Below, piece after piece: positions 19,626 to 32,530 of a stretch of 64,000 nt of DNA. This stretch comes from Comamonas terrigena NBRC 13299 (GTDB lineage: Bacteria > Pseudomonadota > Gammaproteobacteria > Burkholderiales > Burkholderiaceae_C): contig NZ_AP019749.1 of the NCBI RefSeq assembly GCF_006740045.1, forward strand, positions 2,003,001-2,067,000, read 5' to 3'. Both the position numbers and the translations under genes were made by a program. The notes beneath the pieces were generated by a model. That model was not told where the DNA came from and searched no databases. It was given only the letters and a program-made list of their open reading frames with translations. The number at the start of each line of letters is the position of its first letter. Position 1 is the stretch's first letter.

Positions 19626-19683
19626 GCCGCGCAGTGTGCGGTGCTGCATGCATGCCGAAAAGCGCATAATATTGGCAATAATT

Positions 19684-19698
19684 ATTCGATAAACGAAT
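19684..19698. promoter_or_regulatory. LysR-box palindrome in the eamA/lysR divergent promoter
   Basis: ATTCG-ATAAA-CGAAT inverted repeat containing the T-N11-A core of LysR sites, placed just upstream of the lysR ribosome-binding site and 59 bases from the transporter start. Confidence 0.55.
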
Positions 19699-19712
19699 GT
19701 AAGGAGGCGTCT

Positions 19713-20585
19713 GTGGCCCTGCGGGATCTGCAAATCGACTGGCTGCACTGCCTGGTGGCCGTGGTGGATGCCGGTTCGCTGTCGGCTGCGACGGTGCAGC
19801 TGCACCGTTCCCAGTCGGCAGTGAGCATGCAGCTCAAGAAGCTGGAGGATGCCGTGGGCCACCGTCTGCTGGAGCGCGGGGCGCGCAGGCTGGAGCTGAC
19901 GGAGCAGGGCCGGACCTTGCTGGGCTATGCCCGCCGCATGCTGGACCTGCAGGCCGAGGCCCAGGCCGCGCTGCAGCCTGCGGTGCTGAGCGGCCGTGTG
20001 CGCCTCGGCGTGCCGGATGACTATGCGGCCACCTACCTGACCCCGGTGCTGCGCCGCTTTGCGCCCCGGCACAGCGGCGTGGAGATCGAGCTGAACTGCG
20101 AGCAGTCCACCGCGCTGATTCCGCGGGTGGAGCGGGGAGAGCTGGATCTGGCGCTCATCTCGCGCGACCACGCGCGGCGCGGGCGCTTGCTGTTCCATGA
20201 GCCCATGGTCTGGGTGGGCTCCCCCCAGCTGGAGTTGTGGCGGCGCGATCCGCTGCCGATTGCGGTCTACGAAGACATCAGCCTGGCGCGGCGGGGTGCC
20301 ATCCATGCGCTGGCGTTGCAGGGGCGGCGCTGCAAGGTGGTCTACCACAGCTCCAGCCTGGCAGGGCAGCTGGCGGCGGTGGAAAGCGGCCTGGCCGTGG
20401 CGGCCCTCACGCAGTGCAGCGCGCCCGCGCAGCTGCAGGTGCTGGGGCGCGAACAGGGTCTGGGGCCGCTGGCGCCGATGCAGGTGGCGGCCTACCGCAG
20501 CAAGGCATCGCGGGGGAACGCGGCCGTGGACGAACTGGAGCGCCTGCTGGTGCAGACGCTGCGCATGGCGCGCGGTGTAGGCTGA
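19713..20585 (+). CDS. LysR family transcriptional regulator
   Basis: A 290-residue LysR regulator. HTH at about residues 8-65 (WLHCLVAVVDAGSLSAATVQLHRSQSAVSMQLKKLE), effector-binding domain from about 88. The start is GTG 19713, six bases after a perfect AAGGAGG; an upstream ATG-initiated frame (19641) lies in the promoter. It is divergent from the broken EamA transporter, which it probably controlled. The preserved regulator next to a broken target is notable. Confidence 0.9.
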   Translation: MALRDLQIDWLHCLVAVVDAGSLSAATVQLHRSQSAVSMQLKKLEDAVGHRLLERGARRLELTEQGRTLLGYARRMLDLQAEAQAALQPAVLSGRVRLGVPDDYAATYLTPVLRRFAPRHSGVEIELNCEQSTALIPRVERGELDLALISRDHARRGRLLFHEPMVWVGSPQLELWRRDPLPIAVYEDISLARRGAIHALALQGRRCKVVYHSSSLAGQLAAVESGLAVAALTQCSAPAQLQVLGREQGLGPLAPMQVAAYRSKASRGNAAVDELERLLVQTLRMARGVG

Positions 20586-20615
20586 GGTGTTCAGCCCCCC
20601 TCGGCGTGGCAGTGA

Positions 20616-22061
20616 CTAGGGCCCTGATGGGGGCGTGGCGGCACCAGCGCCACCCACGGCATCTGCTTGCCAGCCGCCACCCAGGGCTTTGTACAGCTGC
20701 ACGCGGTTGTCCAGTTCGGCCTGGTGCAGGCGCACCACCTCCAGCTCGGCCGCATAGAGGTTGCGCTGCGCGTCCAGCTCCTCCAGGTAGCTGGCATAGC
20801 CGGCTTCATAGCGGTCATGGGCATAGCCCAGGGTCTGGTGCAGCACATCACGGCGCTGTGTGGCGTGCAGTGTCTGCTGGGCCAGGCGCTGGGTGCCGGT
20901 CAGCGCCGATTCCACATCGGCAAATGCGGCCAGCACGGCGCCGCGGTAGGCGTAGGCCGCCTGGTCGCGCTGTGCGGTTGCGGCATCCAGCTGTGCCTGC
21001 AGACGGCCGCCGTTGAACAGCGGGGCCAGCAGGCTGCCGCCCAGGCTCCACACGGTCAGCGGGTTGTAGTTGAGCGAGTTGACCAGCAGGCTGCCCACGC
21101 TGGCGCTGAGGTTCACCTGTGGCAGAAAGGCGGCGCGCTGGGCCTGCAGCTGGTGGTCGCTGGCGGCCAGCAGGGCGGCGGTGCGGGCGATGTCGGGGCG
21201 GCGTTCCAGCAGCTGCGATGGCAGGCTGGACGGCACGGCGGGCAGCTGCAGATCCTGCAGGCGCTGCGTGGGTGCTGCGGCCAGCGCGGCGTTGCCGCCG
21301 GCCTGGCCGAGCAGCAGATTCAAGGTGGCCAGCTGTTTGTCGACCTGCCATTGCAGCTGCTGCACCTGCTGCTGCACGCTTTCATGCTCGGCCTGGGCCT
21401 GGGTGACCTGCAGCTGCGAGATATAGCCCACGCGCTGCTGGTCCTGGGCCAGCTGCAGTGCTTTTTCGCGTGAGGCGACGGTGGCCTGGCTGATGGCCAG
21501 TTGCTGCTGCAGCGCGCGCAGGCCCACATAGGTCTGCACCGTGGTGGCGGCCACCGTCAGCTGCACCGCAGCGCGGTCGGCCTGGCTGGCCTGCAGCCGG
21601 GCGGCTGCGGCCTGGCTCTGCTGGGACAGCCGCCCCCACAGGTCCAGTTCCCAGCTGGCCTGCAGGCCGGGTTGCACATTGCGCGACTGGCTGGGGCCCA
21701 GCACCGTCAGGCTGCGGCCGGCCTGGGCACCCAGTGTGGCGTTGAGCTGCGGGCTGCGCGCGGCGTCGGTGGCGGCCAGGTTGGCCTGGGCTTCCTGCAC
21801 GCGGGCCGCGGCGGTCAGCACATCGGTGTTGTTCGCCAGCGCCAGCTGTACCAGGGCGTCGAGTTGGGTATCGCCCAGCTGCTGCCACCACTGGGCCGCG
21901 ATGGGGGCGGTGCCGGCTTCGGCCGCTGTACTCCACTGCGCAGGCAGCTGCGGCCGGGCGTTGTCGGGCGCGGCGGGAGGCAGAGGGGCGCAGGCGGACA
22001 GCAGGGCGGCGGCCAGCACCGCCGCCAGCGTGGCTGTGGCTGGGGTGGAGCGGCGCATCAT
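20616..22061 (-). CDS. NodT family efflux RND/MFS outer-membrane lipoprotein
   Basis: A 481-residue TolC-like outer-membrane factor with a lipoprotein signal (LLSAC lipobox near residue 20). Two OEP repeats rich in Gln/Ala coiled-coil heptads follow, with landmarks WWQQLGDTQLDALVQLAL, ASWELDLWGRLS, LLERRPDIARTAALLAA and the C-terminal RYEAGYASYLEELDAQRNLYAAEL. It forms the exit duct of the pump encoded upstream. Its ATGATGA start overlaps the stop of the HlyD gene, so it is translationally coupled. Last gene of the tetR-emrB-emrA-nodT operon. Confidence 0.93.
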   Translation of the reverse strand: MMRRSTPATATLAAVLAAALLSACAPLPPAAPDNARPQLPAQWSTAAEAGTAPIAAQWWQQLGDTQLDALVQLALANNTDVLTAAARVQEAQANLAATDAARSPQLNATLGAQAGRSLTVLGPSQSRNVQPGLQASWELDLWGRLSQQSQAAAARLQASQADRAAVQLTVAATTVQTYVGLRALQQQLAISQATVASREKALQLAQDQQRVGYISQLQVTQAQAEHESVQQQVQQLQWQVDKQLATLNLLLGQAGGNAALAAAPTQRLQDLQLPAVPSSLPSQLLERRPDIARTAALLAASDHQLQAQRAAFLPQVNLSASVGSLLVNSLNYNPLTVWSLGGSLLAPLFNGGRLQAQLDAATAQRDQAAYAYRGAVLAAFADVESALTGTQRLAQQTLHATQRRDVLHQTLGYAHDRYEAGYASYLEELDAQRNLYAAELEVVRLHQAELDNRVQLYKALGGGWQADAVGGAGAATPPSGP

Positions 22062-23230
22062 GGCTGCGGACCCTCTGCGGCGGGGACCGCCGGGGCCTGG
22101 GGCGCGGCAGCAGTATCCACATGGGCGATCACGGACATGCCGGGGCGCAGGCGCGCCGCGTCGGGCTGGCCGGCATCGATGGCGATCTTCACCGGCAGGC
22201 GCTGCACCACCTTGGTGAAGTTGCCGGTGGCGTTGTCGGCCTTGAGCACGGAGAACTCCGAGCCGGTGGCGGGCGCAATCTCCAGCACGGTGCCGGTCAG
22301 CTGTGCGCCTTCCAGGCCGTCCACGGTGAAGCGGGCGGGCTGGCCGATGCGCACATGGGCGGTCTGGGTTTCCTTGAAATTGGCCACCACCCATAGCTGG
22401 GGCGGCACCACGTACAGCAGCTGGCTGCCGGCGGCCACGTACTGGCCCTTGCGCACCGTCACTTCGCTCACCTGCCCGTCACTGGGGGCGTGCACCGTGG
22501 TGTTGTCCAGGTTGATGCGGGCCTGCTGCACCTGGGCTTCGGCCATCTGCACGGCGGCCTGCAGGGCATCGCGGTTCACGGTGGTGGCCTTGATGGCTTC
22601 GTTGCCGATGGCGATGTCGGCCCGGGCCTTGTCCACATTGCTGGCGGCCAGGCGGGCGGTGGCGCGCACCTTGTCGCGCTCGTTCAGCGACACCGAGCCG
22701 CGGTTGGCCAGGTCTTCCACGCGGCGCAGTTCGGCCTGGGCACGTTCGGATTCAGCCTGGGCGGCCGACAGGGTGGCTTGCTTGGCCCCCAGTCCGGCGT
22801 GGTTCTGCGATTGGGTCTGGGCCGAATTTGCCAGCTGCGCCTTGGCATTGGCCAACTGGGCCTGGGCCTGGGCCAGCGCGGCTTCATAGCTGCGGGTGTC
22901 GATCTTGACCAGCGGCTGGCCGGCAGTGACACGTTCGTAGTCCTTGACCAGTACTTCCGTCACATAGCCGTTGACCTGGGGCGCCAGCACCGTGACCTGG
23001 CCGCGCACATAGGCGTTGTCGGTGGAGATGTCGGCCGTCTGGAACGGGCCCACATTCCAGGCGCGCAGCACCAGCGTGATGCCGAGCACGCCGATCACCA
23101 CGGCCATCAGCGCGCTGCGCAGCGTGGGGCGCTCCTTCTTGGGAGTGGGGGACGGGCCCGGGGCCGCGGCAGCAGGGGCTGCGGGCGGCGTGGGGGCAGA
23201 GGTCGGTGCGGAAGTGGGGGCGGTGCTCAT
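22058..23230 (-). CDS. HlyD/EmrA family periplasmic adaptor of multidrug efflux pump
   Basis: A 390-residue membrane-fusion protein. A Pro/Ala-rich cytoplasmic start is followed by one TM helix (about 45-65), the biotinyl-lipoyl halves around TDNAYVRGQVTVLAPQVNGYV and NTTVHAPSDGQVSEVTV, an alpha-helical hairpin (about 115-235) and a beta-barrel domain. TDNAYV is characteristic of EmrA-type partners of MFS pumps. Start ambiguous: ATG 23230, or ATG 23287 overlapping the MFS stop; neither has a good ribosome-binding site. It bridges the MFS transporter and the NodT duct. Confidence 0.92.
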   Translation of the reverse strand: MSTAPTSAPTSAPTPPAAPAAAAPGPSPTPKKERPTLRSALMAVVIGVLGITLVLRAWNVGPFQTADISTDNAYVRGQVTVLAPQVNGYVTEVLVKDYERVTAGQPLVKIDTRSYEAALAQAQAQLANAKAQLANSAQTQSQNHAGLGAKQATLSAAQAESERAQAELRRVEDLANRGSVSLNERDKVRATARLAASNVDKARADIAIGNEAIKATTVNRDALQAAVQMAEAQVQQARINLDNTTVHAPSDGQVSEVTVRKGQYVAAGSQLLYVVPPQLWVVANFKETQTAHVRIGQPARFTVDGLEGAQLTGTVLEIAPATGSEFSVLKADNATGNFTKVVQRLPVKIAIDAGQPDAARLRPGMSVIAHVDTAAAPQAPAVPAAEGPQP

Positions 23231-23286
23231 GTTGTTGGGTTCGGTTATGGGGAGCAAAAGGGGGCCGGCGCAAGGCGCCGCTGGCA

Positions 23287-25077
23287 TCAGCGGGCGTCTG
23301 CGGTGGCGGGTGGCGGCCGGGTCGCAGAGGCCGGTGCGGCAGCGGATGCGGGGACGTCGTCGGTATCGTCACCGTCATCGTCCGGTGTGGCATTGGCGGC
23401 GTCGGTGCCGACTTCGCTGGCGTTGTCCTGGAGGCTGCGGGCATGGCGTGCCGCCCGCGCGGCGGCGCGCCGTGCCTGGCCGATTTCCAGCAGACACCAG
23501 GCCAGGTAGACAAAAGCCACCAGGGCCACGACGTGGAACACATCGTTGTAGGCCAGCACATTGGCCTCGCGCCGCACGGTGGCGGCCAGTTGGGCCGTGC
23601 CCTGGGCGGAGCGCAGCACGGGGTCGGTGATGGTGGGGGCCAGGGCCTGCTGCTGCAACTGCAGGCGTTGCGCCACCAGCGGGTTGGCCGGGTTGATCTG
23701 CTGCACCAGATCCACTGAGTAGGACTGTTCGCGGTAGGTCTGGTAGGTGCCCAGCAGCGAAGAGCCGATCAGTCCGCCCAGCGCCTGGGTCATGGAGATG
23801 GTCAGAATGGCCGTCAGCATGTGGCTGGGTCCGTTTTTCAGGCCCTGCACCACGCCCAGCAGCATCAGCGGGCCCATGAAGATGCCCGAGCCCACGGCCA
23901 GCAGGAGCTGGCTGAGATAGAAGTCGGCCGGGCGGTCCAGGCTGGTGCGGTGAAAGTCCAGGAAGGCGCCTGCCGCCAGCAGCACCAGGGCGGCCAGCAA
24001 CTGCTTGGCAGCGTTGTCCAGGCCGAAGGTGGCCGACGACAGCACAATGCCCAGCAGCGTGCCGAAGAAGATCACCACGAACAGCGGCTGCATCTGGTCG
24101 GGCGTCATGCCCAGCGTGCGCATCAGGCCCACCACGCCATAGCTTTGCTCGGTGGTCAGAAAGCGCAGCACGATGGCACCGATCACAAAGCGGATGGTGG
24201 CGCTTTGTGTGAACCAGCGGGTGTAGAGCAGCGGGTTGGGGCGGTGGTGTTCCAGATAGAGGCCGGCAAAGAGCAGGACGATGGCACCGCACAGCAGCCA
24301 GGCCAGCTCGGGCGCATTGAACCACCAGCGGGTGGTGCCTTGCACCAGCACGGCCACCAGCAGGCCCACGCCGTGAATCAGCAGTGCCATGCTCAGAAAA
24401 TCGCGCTTGCCGAAGACCTGGATGTGCACCCCCGCCGGCAGCTTGAGCAGCACCACGGCGGCAAACGACAGCAGCGCCAGACCGGCTTCCAGCATGTACA
24501 GGTTGTGCCACTGGCCGTGGTTGAGCAGACTGGGCGAGAGCATCCAGGCCAGGGGCGTGGCCAGCTGGCTCACGCCCACGCCCAGCACCAGCAGCTTGAG
24601 CACATAGGTGCGCGGCAGCGCCTGCAGCATGTACAGCGTGCCCAGTGAGGTGCAGGCCGCTGCCGCCAGGCCGCTGGCACCGCGCAGCCAGAGCAGGCTT
24701 TGCGGGCTGCCCAGCAGCAGGTGCAGCACGCACAGCAGGGCGTACAGGCCCAGGCCGATCTCGGCAAACAGGCGCATGCCGTACTGCTGGCGGAATTTGT
24801 AGACCAGCATGTTGGCGGTCACATTGAAGGTGACGTAGGCACCGGACAGCCAGGCGGCCTCGCTGGGTGTGAGCCCCATCTGCCCCTGGATGGTGGGCAG
24901 GTTGGCGGTGAACAAGGCATTGCCCAGGCCCCCGGTCAGCCCCACCAGCACGGCCACCAGGGCGTAGCAGACTCGCTCCCATGGCGCATGCCAGGGCATG
25001 GCGGGCGAACCGGGCAGGGCCGGTTTTTCGTGCTCCTCCCAGTCGGGGGGACGGCGCAGGTAGACGGTTTCGGTCAT
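23287..25077 (-). CDS. DHA2/EmrB-like MFS multidrug efflux transporter
   Basis: A 596-residue, roughly 14-helix major facilitator protein of the EmrB/DHA2 kind. The first helices include GGLGNALFTANLPTIQGQMGLTPSEAAWL, matching the typical motif before loop A. A large extracytoplasmic segment lies near 460-520 and a charged Asp/Ala-rich cytoplasmic tail follows 540 (DDDGDDTDD). It exports hydrophobic compounds with the adaptor and NodT protein encoded downstream. Its start overlaps the tetR stop by four bases (ATGA) and its stop touches the adaptor gene. Confidence 0.92.
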   Translation of the reverse strand: MTETVYLRRPPDWEEHEKPALPGSPAMPWHAPWERVCYALVAVLVGLTGGLGNALFTANLPTIQGQMGLTPSEAAWLSGAYVTFNVTANMLVYKFRQQYGMRLFAEIGLGLYALLCVLHLLLGSPQSLLWLRGASGLAAAACTSLGTLYMLQALPRTYVLKLLVLGVGVSQLATPLAWMLSPSLLNHGQWHNLYMLEAGLALLSFAAVVLLKLPAGVHIQVFGKRDFLSMALLIHGVGLLVAVLVQGTTRWWFNAPELAWLLCGAIVLLFAGLYLEHHRPNPLLYTRWFTQSATIRFVIGAIVLRFLTTEQSYGVVGLMRTLGMTPDQMQPLFVVIFFGTLLGIVLSSATFGLDNAAKQLLAALVLLAAGAFLDFHRTSLDRPADFYLSQLLLAVGSGIFMGPLMLLGVVQGLKNGPSHMLTAILTISMTQALGGLIGSSLLGTYQTYREQSYSVDLVQQINPANPLVAQRLQLQQQALAPTITDPVLRSAQGTAQLAATVRREANVLAYNDVFHVVALVAFVYLAWCLLEIGQARRAAARAARHARSLQDNASEVGTDAANATPDDDGDDTDDVPASAAAPASATRPPPATADAR

Positions 25078-25709
25078 GCGGCAGAAACGGCTGAAGCGGC
25101 AGAATCCACCGAAGCGGCCGTTGACGCGGCAGAGGCGGCCGCGGTGTCGGCATCCGGCTGCAGGCCGCGGCGCACAATGCCCAGCGCCTGGCGGGCCAGG
25201 CGGCGGCGTTCGGCGTCGGTGTTGCCCCGCAATGCTGCCCCCAGCATGCTGGACAGCAGGGAAATGTCCTGTGCCTGGATATCGGCGCGGATCAGACCGC
25301 TTTGCTTGCCGCGTTCCAGGGCCGGGCCGAACGCTGACCAGACACGCTGGCGCAGGGCGTTGACGCGCGGGTCGTCCAGCTTGGCGGTGCGCCAGTAATC
25401 CGACAGCGCGGGCGAACCCACGATGCGGGCGGACAGGTATTCCAGCAGGGCGAAGAAGGCGTCCGGTCGGTCCTTCAGCCGATCGGCCTGGTCATGCAGG
25501 CGCTGGGCCGAACGTTCCATCAGGGCCAGCAAGATGGCGTGGCGATCGGGGAACTGGCGGTACAGCGTGGCGCGGCCCACACCGGCCTGTTCCACCACCA
25601 GTTCCAGCGGAGCATTCACGCCGTGTTGGGTGAACACGGTGTCCGCAGCATCCAGCAACTGGGCGCGGCGGGTGGCGGCATCGGGGCGTTTGGTGGGGCA
25701 GGAGGTCAT
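25074..25709 (-). CDS. TetR family regulator of the efflux operon
   Basis: A 211-residue TetR protein with HTH at about residues 13-58 (RRAQLLDAADTVFTQHGVNAPLELVVEQAGVGRATLYRQF), a ligand-binding C-terminal domain, and an odd low-complexity Ala/Ser tail (last ~25 residues). It is the first gene of the efflux operon. A palindrome at 25723-25738, immediately upstream of the start, is the likely operator, so it probably represses itself and the pump until an inducer binds. Confidence 0.92.
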   Translation of the reverse strand: MTSCPTKRPDAATRRAQLLDAADTVFTQHGVNAPLELVVEQAGVGRATLYRQFPDRHAILLALMERSAQRLHDQADRLKDRPDAFFALLEYLSARIVGSPALSDYWRTAKLDDPRVNALRQRVWSAFGPALERGKQSGLIRADIQAQDISLLSSMLGAALRGNTDAERRRLARQALGIVRRGLQPDADTAAASAASTAASVDSAASAVSAA

Positions 25710-25722
25710 GGGGGTGAATTTT

Positions 25723-25738
25723 CGGACAATTTTGTCCG
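25723..25738 (-). promoter_or_regulatory. Probable TetR operator
   Basis: Inverted repeat CGGACAA-TT-TTGTCCG located 14-29 bases upstream of the tetR start, in an AT-rich stretch fitting the promoter. TetR repressors usually bind such palindromes over their own promoter. Confidence 0.7.
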
Positions 25739-25823
25739 TTTTGTTTTAGCGCCTGAGCAGCCATGGCGCGAAGCGGGTTATTGCCGGACCTGCCTGGTCC
25801 GAGGTGGATCTGCCCAGGGTGGT

Positions 25824-25863
25824 GGGCTACTGGGCTACTGGGCTACAGGGCTACAGGGCTACC
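25824..25863. repeat. Five tandem copies of an 8-bp unit GGGCTACN
   Basis: GGGCTACT twice, GGGCTACA twice and GGGCTACC once, head to tail. They sit in the ~380-bp gene-free gap (25710-26093) between tetR and the chemosensory kinase. No terminator or gene is evident elsewhere in the gap. The array is too short and unspaced for CRISPR. Confidence 0.85.
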
Positions 25864-26093
25864 GGGGCCAGTGCGGCCAGCGCGCCACAGCGGCGCAGAA
25901 AGTCGCCGCAGCGGTTGCTGCGCGGGCACCGTGGGTCCTGCCGGAGCGCCGCCGAATCACTCCTGCAGCTGCTGCAGTTCCGTGCGTCCAGGGCGTGCCA
26001 CCAGTCGGCACCCGTGCGTGCGAGTCGGATGGGGCCGGGGTAGGGCGCGGTCAGCACACGCTGCACCGCGTGCAGATGCAGTGCAGCAGTGGC

Positions 26094-30800
<4,707 letters not shown>

Positions 30801-31082
30801 GGCAGTGGGGAGGCAGGCCTGGCGGCATGCAGCACAAAGTCGGGGGAAGGCAGGCGGCAGCTATGGTACGCGCCTGCGGGCAGCACGCAGGCAAATCCAT
30901 GCAAGCTGCAAGCGTAGCGCGAGATGGGCGTGTAGACCGCTTCCTCCGAGCAATTCGCTGCGCCACTGCAGACCGTGGGCAGGGAAGTCAGGTCGCTGGC
31001 CGGCCCGGCATGGGCATCCGCGCGACCTGTTGGGGCCGTCAACCCGGGGTTGACCGGGGTGTAGCGGCCGCGCCGGGGCGGC

Positions 31083-31457
31083 TTATTCCGCGTACTTGCC
31101 GTTTTCCTTGCGCCGCTCGCGCATACCTTTGCGGATGAACAGGTTCACACCGGGCAATGCCAGAAAGGGCTGGCCCATGCCGCCGGCCACATGGGCGGCC
31201 AGGCGTTGGGGCAGATCGGCCAGCGTGGCCTGGATGGCGGGGACTTCGCTGGCATGCGGGTGTTCGTCCACAAATTCCTGCAGGTACTGCCGGACTTCGC
31301 GTTCCAGCCATTCCAGGTTGGAAGGCAGGGCGATGTAGGTAGGCTGCTGCTCGCCTTCGGCCTCGAAGCCGAACAGGTAACAACCGATGAAGTGGCGGAA
31401 GGTTTCGCCCACATCGGGGCCGCGGGAGAGCTTGCGCAGCAGATCAAAAGGCCACAT
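31083..31457 (-). CDS. Hypothetical protein
   Basis: A 124-residue unrecognised protein. It starts MWPFDLLRKLSRGPDVGETFRH, has a mildly hydrophobic patch FIGCYLFGFEAEGEQ, an amphipathic helical region near 50-75, and a basic end (RKGMRERRKENGKYAE). The whole ORF could extend to 31598, but the extra residues look non-coding. It lies upstream of the ChpA-like gene on the same strand, 280 bases away; that gap (30801-31082) shows nothing I recognise. Composition and codon use match neighbouring genes, so it is probably real. Confidence 0.6.
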   Translation of the reverse strand: MWPFDLLRKLSRGPDVGETFRHFIGCYLFGFEAEGEQQPTYIALPSNLEWLEREVRQYLQEFVDEHPHASEVPAIQATLADLPQRLAAHVAGGMGQPFLALPGVNLFIRKGMRERRKENGKYAE

Positions 31458-31631
31458 GGCAGGAGGGTGTCCGTGGTGGGGCGCTGGCAGCATGGCTGCA
31501 GGGCCTGCAAAAACAGGAGCGCACGGGGCGCGCCGGATGGGAAAAATGGATGCCCAATGTAGCGCAAATGCCGCGTGCGCAAACACAAGCCGCGGCATGG
31601 GGCATAGGGCGGTATGAGACAGGCGCCGCGT

Positions 31632-32369
31632 TCAGGGCTGGCGCACCAGACGGCTGAGCTGGTCGAGCAACAGGTGCAGGTGGCGTGTGCGCAGGGTGTC
31701 GCCTAGCAGATCCACCTGCAGCAGGCTGTTCCAGGTGGCGGCGTGGTCGACACGAAAGCTCGACAGGGCGGAAATCAGGTAGTGGACGTCGACCGCCGTC
31801 ACATCGGCGCGGAACACGCCTTGTGCCACGCCGCGCTGCAGAATGCGCTCCACAGGCTCCAGTGCGGCCTTGCGCAGCAGTTCGGTGTTGGAAACCTGGC
31901 CCAGCAGCTGCGCGCCCTGAAAGTTCTCCTGCAGCACCAGGCGGGTGAATTCCTGGTTCTGTTCGTGGTACTCGAAGCTTTTCTGCGCCAGGGCGTGCAG
32001 GGCCTGCAACGGCGGCAGGGCGTCGAGGTTGAGCTGTTCTTCCGAGGCCCGGATATCGCTGTAGCACTGGGCGATAACGGCCAGGTACACATCCTTTTTG
32101 TTGCCAAAGTAGTAGTACAGCATGCGCTTGGCGCAGCCCACCTTGGCCACGATGCGTTCCAGCCGGGCGCCGTCAAAACCGTAGTTGGCGAACTCGGTGC
32201 GGCCCGCTTCCAGCAGGGCTCGGCGCATGTCGGCGGCGGAGTCCACAGCTGCATTCGGGAGTGGACGGCCAGTGTCGCTGAGGTCGCTGGCATGGCCGGG
32301 TGCAGCCTGGGGTGTGGCCGGCACCATGCCGTAAGCCTTGTCACTGTTGTGCTGCGCGTTCACCACCAT
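31632..32369 (-). CDS. TetR family transcriptional regulator
   Basis: A 245-residue TetR regulator. An unstructured N-terminal stretch of ~45 residues is followed by the HTH (MRRALLEAGRTEFANYGFDGARLERIVAKVGCAKRMLYYYFGNKKDVY) and a TetR_C-type ligand domain. ATG 32369 has AAAGAGAG just upstream; the longer frame to 33083 runs through the dehydrogenase terminator and is not credible. It follows the PQQ dehydrogenase gene on the same strand but is separated by a terminator, so it has its own promoter. Control of the dehydrogenase is plausible but unproven. Confidence 0.88.
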   Translation of the reverse strand: MVVNAQHNSDKAYGMVPATPQAAPGHASDLSDTGRPLPNAAVDSAADMRRALLEAGRTEFANYGFDGARLERIVAKVGCAKRMLYYYFGNKKDVYLAVIAQCYSDIRASEEQLNLDALPPLQALHALAQKSFEYHEQNQEFTRLVLQENFQGAQLLGQVSNTELLRKAALEPVERILQRGVAQGVFRADVTAVDVHYLISALSSFRVDHAATWNSLLQVDLLGDTLRTRHLHLLLDQLSRLVRQP

Positions 32370-32440
32370 CTCTCTTTGCAAGCTGTCGTCCACCAAAGCC
32401 TGCCAGCGTAGCATGCGCAGCGGCGGCGGGCGCCAGAGAC

Positions 32441-32471
32441 AAAAAAAGCCATGGCCCTTGCAGACCATGGC
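32441..32471 (-). terminator. Terminator of the PQQ dehydrogenase gene
   Basis: GCCATGG/CCATGGC stem with a 10-base loop followed on the minus strand by T7 (A run 32441-32447), about 60 bases past the dehydrogenase stop. Confidence 0.75.
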
Positions 32472-32530
32472 GTTGGGGAGCTGGCGCTGCGCGCATTCCG
32501 TGGAACAGAAAGTGCGCGCAGGGCCGGGGC

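Noticed and set aside
25824..25863. GGGCTACN array as CRISPR
   Set aside because: Eight-base units with no spacers and no cas genes.
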